Assembly: GCF_000348985.1 (NCBI RefSeq)
Contig: NC_035925.1
Coordinates: 186,001-250,000, forward strand
Length of the DNA stretch: 64,000 nucleotides
Source: Huiozyma naganishii CBS 8797
Lineage: Eukaryota; Ascomycota; Saccharomycetes; Saccharomycetales; Saccharomycetaceae
Reading direction: 5' to 3'
Part shown: positions 57,500 through 64,000 of the stretch, piece after piece
How positions within the stretch are numbered: position 1 is the first letter of the stretch
How the letters are laid out: each line of letters opens with the position of its first letter
Made by a program: the position numbers and the translations under genes
The notes under the pieces: model-generated
Databases searched by the model: none
What the model was told of the DNA's origin: nothing
The model's input: the letters and a program-made list of their open reading frames with translations, nothing else

Positions 57500-60400
57500 A
57501 TGGTTGGTGACAAAAAACAAACCAATGCCACCACTGGCGGTGAAAACGCCAACTACAATGGTAATAATTTGATAAATATACCGGAAGTCATTGATCCCGG
57601 CATTACCATACCAATTTACGAAGAAGATGTTATTTTGATGGAACAAGCAGCTCCTCAAAAACTTGGCTCGTATAGAGCTCGTGCCGGGAAGTTCTCAAAT
57701 ACTTTAAGTAACCTACTCCCATCCATCAGCGCAAAATTGCATCACTCAAAAAAGGGCTCCAAAAGTAACGAAGAAGACGGCACTAGTCAAGCAAACACGA
57801 GTAACACAACCTCAAGCCTAGAAAGTCCTAATTCGAGCATGAGCATGCCTGGCAGTGCGGGAAGTCGGAGTGGTAATGTGATTCTAACAAGCAACACAGC
57901 GCCGTTGAAGGAGTTGCCACTGGACAATACGAAGCTTGGACACTTGACACCTCCCCAGGAGGTCATACATTTCCCAGACTCCACCAACCATATGTTGGAT
58001 GTACCAAGAACTTCGAGTGATTCATTCACTTTTTCGTCTGGCTTACAACCACACCCTTCAAGAACAAGAAATAATACTATGTCCTCACAGTTAACATCAC
58101 TGTCACAAGGTGGTACAGCGAATAACATCTGGTCAACTAACATCAACGCTCCGGAACTACCTCAACACGCATTGCACCATCTCCCAACAAATACTACCAA
58201 TAAAATCTACTACGATGCTCTTACGCGCACAACTTCCAATATTCTCAATGATCAGCCCGGTATTGCAGCAAATAACGTTATAAACAATCTAACGGTTCCT
58301 GGAAATAGCAGCGTTTGGTCCTCAAACAGGCCGAGATCTCTGTCAAATGCATCAAGCATCTACATGGACGCGCAATTATATGAACACAATGGTAGACCTC
58401 GTGCGGGATCTAGTTATGGCCATAACCCTAACCAGATACCTCTTGGCAATAGTATGAACACGACTGGCACAAATGATCCACCATTTGTGTGTGACGACAT
58501 CGACCCAAGATCTATCAACTGGGTTTCCACTGATCCAACCGTTCCACCAATCAACCAAATTGCAAGCCTACTTCCTACAAATACTATATCCATTTCTAAC
58601 GTGTATCCGCTACAGTTACAACAACCACATTTGACTAATGCAATCAACTTGACTAGTACATCCTTGGCGACCTTATGCTCGCAATTCGGCGAAGTTAAAT
58701 CCGCGAGAACTTTGAGGGGTATCAACGTGGCTTTAGTAGAACTAGATTCTGTCGATAGCGCAGTTCGAGCGTTAGGTGCTCTCCAAGGGAAAGAGGTTTC
58801 AATGACTGGTGCTCCAAGTAGTGTTTATTTTGCGAAGATTCTACCAATGCATCACCACCAAGTCTCCCAACTGAGCGGAAATCAACAAAATGTATTGGGA
58901 GGTCGCGAACCTATGCTTTCCCAACCTTTGTTACAGGAACAATTGTTCAATGGTGCTGTTACTTTTCAACAACAGGGAAATGTGTCTGTTCCTGTTTTCA
59001 ACCAATACTACCAGCAGACACAACAACCATCGGCAGCCCCACCGCAACATATCCAACAATCGCACCACCAACAAGGTTCCTCTAGCGGTGCTGGATATCA
59101 AAGTCATGGTCAGTCTTATGCCTCGCATGGAAATGCAACCGAAAAAGAACATTGCCCATTCCCTCTACCCCCACCAGTACTACTGCATGAGAAAAACGAA
59201 TTAGAAAACATCATCAGCTCATTCGAGGTTAGCCCAAATGCTGCTGAAATCAGCACCCTACTGAACAAATCTTACGACTTCAAGGGCACTGTCGATATTA
59301 CTGATTTTGGACCTCTTCCTGAGCCAGTGTCAAACAAAGCATTCGATGCACCAAAGTTAAGAGAACTGAGAAAGAGTATTGACAGCGACAGTTTGTCGCA
59401 ATTAGAATTGGAACAATTAGCAATTTGCATGCTTGACGAACTGCCAGAATTAAGTTCGGATTACCTAGGCAATACGGTTGTCCAAAAAATGTTTGAAAAG
59501 GCTTCGGATATCATCAAGGATATTATGCTAAGGAAAACGAGCAAGTATTTGACATCAATGGGTGTGCATAAAAATGGTACATGGGCATGCCAAAAAATTA
59601 TCACAAGGGCAAAAACCCCAAGACAAATTATGCTAGTGACAAAAGGCATTGAGAGCTACTGTGTTCCACTATTTACGGACCAGTTCGGTAACTACGTCAT
59701 TCAATGTGTTTTGAAGTTTGGATTCCCGTGGAACAGCTTTATCTTCGAAAGCATCACCGCTAATTTTTGGACTATTGTTCAGAATAGATACGGTGCCAGG
59801 GCTGTCAGAGCATGCTTGGAGGCACATGACATTGTCACACCAGCACAAACATTAGTTTTGAGTAGTATGATTGTACTATACGCAAAGTATCTGGCCACTA
59901 ATAGCAATAGCACCCTGTTATTGACTTGGTTCTTAGACACCTGCGTTCTTTCAAACAGACACTCTATTCTCGTACCACGTTTAACGCCTTATATTGTGGA
60001 ATTGTGCCGCCATAGACTAGCCTCACTTACCATATTAAAAATTTTAAACTATCGAGGGGATGACACCGCTAGAAAGACCACACTTAAAGCATTGTTTGGG
60101 GACTACGATTCGGAAGAACCTCCAACTGTACTAAAACAGATCTTAAGTGACTCATCGCACGGCCCCACATTTATTTACAAGGTACTTTCCATGCCGCTAC
60201 TTGAAGATGACCTCAGATCTCGCATCGTAAAGAAGGTGTGTAGAGTTTTGCAAGAAACTCCATCTGCGCAACAGCACCGTCGCTTGATGGAGGAAGTTGG
60301 TTTGACTCCATCGACGAATGCAACGACAGGTGGTGCTCAACCCAAGCATAGGAAGAGTGGTTCCCACCCCTTTGGCCAAGATAATGCGACACACGGAAGA

Positions 60401-60808
60401 GGACAATCGATGTCTAGTGTCCGTAGCAATGGGTCAAGACAACACCAATTGGCACCTACAAATGGATCCGCAGTAGGGACACAGCCCACTGTTGCTCCTT
60501 CGGGTGGTGTGGGCCCTACCCAAGGCGCTGGAATACCGAGTGGGCTGGGCTACTACAACTATCCGGGTATGTTTCCAGCTGGAGGATTTCCAGGCCCAGG
60601 AAATGCTCCAAATATGTCGTCAATGCCAAGCGGCAACGTCAGCACGAACGGCTCTGGTCGGACCTCACATATTGCAGATGAAATATCATCCCAACTGGAC
60701 ATGTTTTACTTGGGAAATGATACACACATCTCGTTACCGCAGTTAAGTGTCACTAATCATAGTAATGGACCAAACGGGCCAAAAGGAAACGGAAATCCCC
60801 GTAAATAA
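57500..60808 (+). CDS. JSN1: Pumilio-family RNA-binding protein (Puf1)
   Basis: A 1102-residue protein; S. cerevisiae Jsn1 is 1091. A Ser/Asn-rich N-terminus (1-350) precedes an RRM-like domain (~365-450; TSLATLCSQFGEVKSARTL). A Gln/His-rich linker follows, then Pumilio repeats (~625-950), with repeat cores such as LGNTVVQKMFEKAS, NGTWACQKII, FGNYVIQCVL and YGARAVRACLE. The C-terminal ~130 residues are Gly/Ser/Asn-rich. Jsn1 binds mRNAs for membrane and mitochondrial proteins and recruits Arp2/3 to mitochondria. S. cerevisiae has the ohnolog PUF2; location here matches YJR091C. Confidence 0.95.
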   Translation: MVGDKKQTNATTGGENANYNGNNLINIPEVIDPGITIPIYEEDVILMEQAAPQKLGSYRARAGKFSNTLSNLLPSISAKLHHSKKGSKSNEEDGTSQANTSNTTSSLESPNSSMSMPGSAGSRSGNVILTSNTAPLKELPLDNTKLGHLTPPQEVIHFPDSTNHMLDVPRTSSDSFTFSSGLQPHPSRTRNNTMSSQLTSLSQGGTANNIWSTNINAPELPQHALHHLPTNTTNKIYYDALTRTTSNILNDQPGIAANNVINNLTVPGNSSVWSSNRPRSLSNASSIYMDAQLYEHNGRPRAGSSYGHNPNQIPLGNSMNTTGTNDPPFVCDDIDPRSINWVSTDPTVPPINQIASLLPTNTISISNVYPLQLQQPHLTNAINLTSTSLATLCSQFGEVKSARTLRGINVALVELDSVDSAVRALGALQGKEVSMTGAPSSVYFAKILPMHHHQVSQLSGNQQNVLGGREPMLSQPLLQEQLFNGAVTFQQQGNVSVPVFNQYYQQTQQPSAAPPQHIQQSHHQQGSSSGAGYQSHGQSYASHGNATEKEHCPFPLPPPVLLHEKNELENIISSFEVSPNAAEISTLLNKSYDFKGTVDITDFGPLPEPVSNKAFDAPKLRELRKSIDSDSLSQLELEQLAICMLDELPELSSDYLGNTVVQKMFEKASDIIKDIMLRKTSKYLTSMGVHKNGTWACQKIITRAKTPRQIMLVTKGIESYCVPLFTDQFGNYVIQCVLKFGFPWNSFIFESITANFWTIVQNRYGARAVRACLEAHDIVTPAQTLVLSSMIVLYAKYLATNSNSTLLLTWFLDTCVLSNRHSILVPRLTPYIVELCRHRLASLTILKILNYRGDDTARKTTLKALFGDYDSEEPPTVLKQILSDSSHGPTFIYKVLSMPLLEDDLRSRIVKKVCRVLQETPSAQQHRRLMEEVGLTPSTNATTGGAQPKHRKSGSHPFGQDNATHGRGQSMSSVRSNGSRQHQLAPTNGSAVGTQPTVAPSGGVGPTQGAGIPSGLGYYNYPGMFPAGGFPGPGNAPNMSSMPSGNVSTNGSGRTSHIADEISSQLDMFYLGNDTHISLPQLSVTNHSNGPNGPKGNGNPRK

Positions 60809-61424
60809 GATCAAATACTTAAGTTTGACCCAGTAACTCCTTAATGCTGTGCTCTTGGAGCATCTTTATATACATATTTTTTAATGACTAATAGAGCGCA
60901 TAAATCACATGATGTTTTTTGACAACCCCCTCCAACGGGATACTCCAAATATATCAATATATATTACCTAAATCTTTTACTCTTGAGACTGATATACTGC
61001 AGATAGATCTACCAAGGCGTTACTGGATCTATTCAATCTTAGCAAGCGGCTTTAATAGGACCTTAAGATTCGGTAGATATCAATCGTAGGAAATGATTGA
61101 AGGAATAGCAAAAAAAGTTTCTGAGGAAAAGTTAAAACACATAAGTGTAATCTATATATTGTTCCCTTTACAGTTTTGCCAGCCCAACACATCAAACAGT
61201 GTACAGCTGCCTCCACCTATATAATCTTTCTGAGGAACGGCATATAAGAGGAACGATATTGGAGCATAGGGGCACTGACATCCTTGTTTGAGCCTGATCC
61301 AAGAAGGCGATTTTTGATTATCCACCCTCCGAACTTTACACTACGGGGAAACCACTCTGCTCCTACCATTACCCCAAACAATCACAAACACTACATCTTC
61401 TTTTAACGAAGTAGGTAGTTCAGC
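60809..61424. promoter_or_regulatory. JSN1-GRR1 intergenic region
   Basis: 616 bp between co-oriented genes; A/T-rich, TATA-like ATATATAT sequences near 60953-60962 and CTATATATTG near 61150. No gene seen. Confidence 0.4.
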
Positions 61425-64000
61425 ATGGAACAAAATAATTTAAATGGTGGACAACATCAAAATCCCTATAATCTGCAACATAGAGGAATCAGGCTGCCGC
61501 AAGAAAGGCAGCAACATCACGAAGAAGGCAGGCAGTCATCAAATATTCAAAATGAAAGGCGATTTTTCTCCCCAAACAATGTACAGGGGGGTGCCAGACT
61601 TAATCCCACGCACATAACAGAAGCTAGAAATCGTAACGCTGAAACCGCAATAAATTCTTCCATTGATTTGCATTCCCCAATGAGAATGAACGGTATACAA
61701 GATTCTAATGACACAAATTTTGATCTTCCCTTTTTAGATAACAACAAAGAGAGGTTAAGCATGCACAATTTTCCGAAGACAGACTTCTCTGATTTTTCCT
61801 TCGAACTCAGCCCATCGGATCTTGAAAGTATTCAGCTGTTTCAAACCGAATTAAACAGGAAAATAGAAGCATGCCTAGGCGTGATTGATAATAGACGACA
61901 CCGGATATTATCTGAAATTGAGCTATACAAGTTGCGCCTGAAAAAAATGGACCATATGAATGACCCGCAAATCACTAACCATATCAACAAGCTCCAAAGA
62001 ATACGAATGAGAGCTGTTGAATTGGAAACAATCGAATTGCAAAGGCTAAGAATCAAAACATCGGAGATCATAAAAGAGTTTAAGAAGGAGTTTCAGTTGT
62101 ATTCCCAGTTGAAGTCAGACGGGAAACCTGCAGTGAATCCCACCAACAAATTTCGGAGTTGGATAGCAGAATTAGATATCTGGGAGTTAACCAATACTGC
62201 TGACCATATGGCTGAACTATCGAAGTACACTGATGATATTCCTCCAAACTTTCCCGCGCTACCAATGTCGTCTCTTCCCGTTGCGAACACACTATCAACA
62301 TTGTTTGTGAACGAACGACACGTTCAACCTGATCGAACCTTCCCTTTGCATAAGCTTCCATCTGAAATTTTGCATCTTGTTTTGGACAAGATTGGGTTTA
62401 AAGCTGACATTGTAAATCTTTTGACTGTCTGTAAACTCTGGGCACTGATAATAGTGAAGATTCTGTATTACAGACCGCATATAAACCAAGAGAGACAGTT
62501 GAAGTTATTTTTAAGAACAATGAAGCTACCTTCTTTTCAGACTGTGTTCAATTACCGCTTAATGATAAAACGGTTGAATTTCTCTTTTGTAGGAGACTAT
62601 CTGAATGACGAACAACTTTCGTACTTTGTTGGTTGCCACAACCTAGAGCGACTAACATTGGTTTTCTGCAAGAATATCTCTAGCAAACCGATATCTGCAG
62701 TTCTAAAAGGATGCAGATTTCTACAAAGTGTTGATATAACTGGCATTAGGGACATTCAAGACGACGTTTTTAACACCTTAGCAGAAAGCTGTAGACGAGT
62801 GCAGGGATTCTACGTTCCAATGGCCAAAAACGTCAGCTTTAATGCGCTAAACACCTTCATCATTCATGCCCCAATGTTAAAACGAGTCAAGATAACTGCT
62901 AATACAAATATTAATGACGAAATAGTTGAAAAGTTGGCTGACAAATGCCCGATGTTGGTTGAGGTAGATATCACCTCATGTCCAAATGTGCATGATTCAA
63001 GCTTGTTGAAACTGTTTACTAAACTACCACAATTGCGAGAGTTCAAGGTAACTCATAACGAGAACATATCGGATAATTTATTGCATGAGCTATCAAAGAC
63101 TGTAGATCAGTTACCAGCTTTACGATTAATCGACTTCTCGAGCTGTGAAAATATTACTGACAAAACAGTAGAGCGGTTGGTCGACCTTTCTCCCAAACTC
63201 AGAAATATTTATTTGGGGAAGTGCAGCCGAATCACTGACACGTCATTATTCAATCTATCAAGGCTGGTAAAAAATTTACAGCAAGTACACTTTGGTCATT
63301 GCTTCAACATTACTGACCAAGGAGTTAGAATACTGGTGCAATCGTGCCCCAGAATCCAGTACGTTGATTTTGCCTGTTGCACCAATTTGACAAATCGTAC
63401 GCTTTATGAACTTTCTGACCTACAAAAGTTGAAGAGAATTGGTCTGGTTAAGTGTACACAAATGACGGACGAAGGTTTACTTAACATGATTGCGCTTAGG
63501 GGGAGAGGAGATAGTTTGGAAAGGGTGCATTTATCTTATTGTTCAAACCTAACAATATATCCAATTTATGAATTACTAATGGCATGTCCCAGACTTTCAC
63601 ACCTGTCTTTAACTGCTGTACCATCATTCCTTCGACAGGATATTACACAGTTTTGTAGACCTGCGCCTCCAGATTTCAGTGAAAATCAACGACAGATATT
63701 TTGTGTTTTCTCTGGGAAAGGTGTGCATAAACTACGAAATTATCTGATGAAACTAACCCCGGAAACAACAGAACCACAGACGGATATAAATGATATTTTG
63801 ACTAAACTAATTATCAAAAACAATTTAATAGAACCAAATGAATCGCAATCCGAGGCAATTGACAGAATCACATTCAACTTGAATCATGAATCAGTCGCAA
63901 TATTAACGGCTACGGGACTTAACCAGCTTCCAGATTTGGCGAATGATCTAAACATACAAAACATTGATTTTGAAAATATGGAGGATCTGTTCACTTGGTC
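61425..64000 (+). CDS. GRR1: SCF F-box/leucine-rich-repeat protein, 3' truncated by window edge
   Basis: Open from ATG 61425 to the window end (858 codons visible; S. cerevisiae Grr1 is 1151). The N-terminus is Gln/Asn-rich, then a charged helical region (~140-210). The F-box starts near residue 308 (PLHKLPSEILHLVLDKIG) and binds Skp1. From ~375 a series of cysteine-containing LRRs follows (LERLTLVFCKNIS, LVEVDITSCPNVHD, LRNIYLGKCSRITD, LQQVHFGHCFNITD). The SCF-Grr1 ligase degrades G1 cyclins Cln1/2, Mth1, Std1 and others, linking glucose sensing to the cell cycle. Location matches YJR090C. Confidence 0.97.
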   Translation, partial: MEQNNLNGGQHQNPYNLQHRGIRLPQERQQHHEEGRQSSNIQNERRFFSPNNVQGGARLNPTHITEARNRNAETAINSSIDLHSPMRMNGIQDSNDTNFDLPFLDNNKERLSMHNFPKTDFSDFSFELSPSDLESIQLFQTELNRKIEACLGVIDNRRHRILSEIELYKLRLKKMDHMNDPQITNHINKLQRIRMRAVELETIELQRLRIKTSEIIKEFKKEFQLYSQLKSDGKPAVNPTNKFRSWIAELDIWELTNTADHMAELSKYTDDIPPNFPALPMSSLPVANTLSTLFVNERHVQPDRTFPLHKLPSEILHLVLDKIGFKADIVNLLTVCKLWALIIVKILYYRPHINQERQLKLFLRTMKLPSFQTVFNYRLMIKRLNFSFVGDYLNDEQLSYFVGCHNLERLTLVFCKNISSKPISAVLKGCRFLQSVDITGIRDIQDDVFNTLAESCRRVQGFYVPMAKNVSFNALNTFIIHAPMLKRVKITANTNINDEIVEKLADKCPMLVEVDITSCPNVHDSSLLKLFTKLPQLREFKVTHNENISDNLLHELSKTVDQLPALRLIDFSSCENITDKTVERLVDLSPKLRNIYLGKCSRITDTSLFNLSRLVKNLQQVHFGHCFNITDQGVRILVQSCPRIQYVDFACCTNLTNRTLYELSDLQKLKRIGLVKCTQMTDEGLLNMIALRGRGDSLERVHLSYCSNLTIYPIYELLMACPRLSHLSLTAVPSFLRQDITQFCRPAPPDFSENQRQIFCVFSGKGVHKLRNYLMKLTPETTEPQTDINDILTKLIIKNNLIEPNESQSEAIDRITFNLNHESVAILTATGLNQLPDLANDLNIQNIDFENMEDLFTW

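Noticed and set aside
1..64000. CRISPR arrays, prokaryotic operons, phage or biosynthetic clusters
   Set aside because: The gene set is wholly eukaryotic and syntenic with yeast; no regularly spaced repeats of CRISPR type were found.

Overview
This window is nuclear chromosomal DNA from a budding yeast of the family Saccharomycetaceae, but not S. cerevisiae itself. Nearly every gene is recognisable as an ortholog of an S. cerevisiae gene, almost always without introns, with the standard code, and with short promoters rich in oligo-T and TATA. The first four complete genes and the partial one before them (RKM1 end, TYW1, PGC1, HRR25, TPK2) reproduce the S. cerevisiae YPL208W-YPL203W neighbourhood. 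From about 7.9 kb to the end the genes are those of S. cerevisiae chromosome X, YJR117W down to YJR090C. Genes expected in an unduplicated ancestor between these (FUI1, PRE7, ERD2, COR1, PSY4, URA7/8) are missing, so this looks like one of the two tracts of a post-whole-genome-duplication species. A Kazachstania- or Naumovozyma-like genome is my guess; the genus cannot be fixed from this window alone.

Layout: 1-7.5 kb, RKM1 3' end, tRNA-modifying TYW1, PG phospholipase PGC1, casein kinase HRR25, PKA catalytic subunit TPK2. 7.9-10.4 kb, STE24 and TDA4 on the minus strand. 10.7-32.4 kb, a block running ADO1, ECM27, LIH1, a small conserved ORF, CPA2, MOH1, YMR1, PXP2, NNF1, an Ede1-like EH-domain gene, RSM7, ECM13/YJR115W. 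32.9-35.1 kb, SOD1, VPS25, RSM26. 35.2-38.3 kb, an intron-containing tRNA-Leu(UAG) followed by about 2.9 kb of relic DNA. 38.3-47.7 kb, AIM25, YUH1, YJR098C, JJJ3, YJR096W, SFC1, RPL43. 49.9-64 kb, IME1, FIP1, BUD4, JSN1 and the 5' 858 codons of GRR1.

The genes do not form a functional cluster; the value of the window is in its order. Block ADO1-ECM13 lies in the opposite relative orientation from S. cerevisiae chromosome X. MOH1, the Ede1-like gene and ECM13 inside it are collinear with the sister tract YBL049W-YBL047C-YBL043W. The window therefore probably shows the ancestral arrangement, with the inversion on the S. cerevisiae side. I found no CRISPR array, no intact transposon, no rRNA, and no convincing new multi-gene system. 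The least explained parts are the relic region at 35.4-38.3 kb, the 2.8 kb gene-free stretch before ECM13, a GC-rich hairpin cluster before SOD1, an inverted-repeat module before YJR098C, and the shortened Ede1-like protein.
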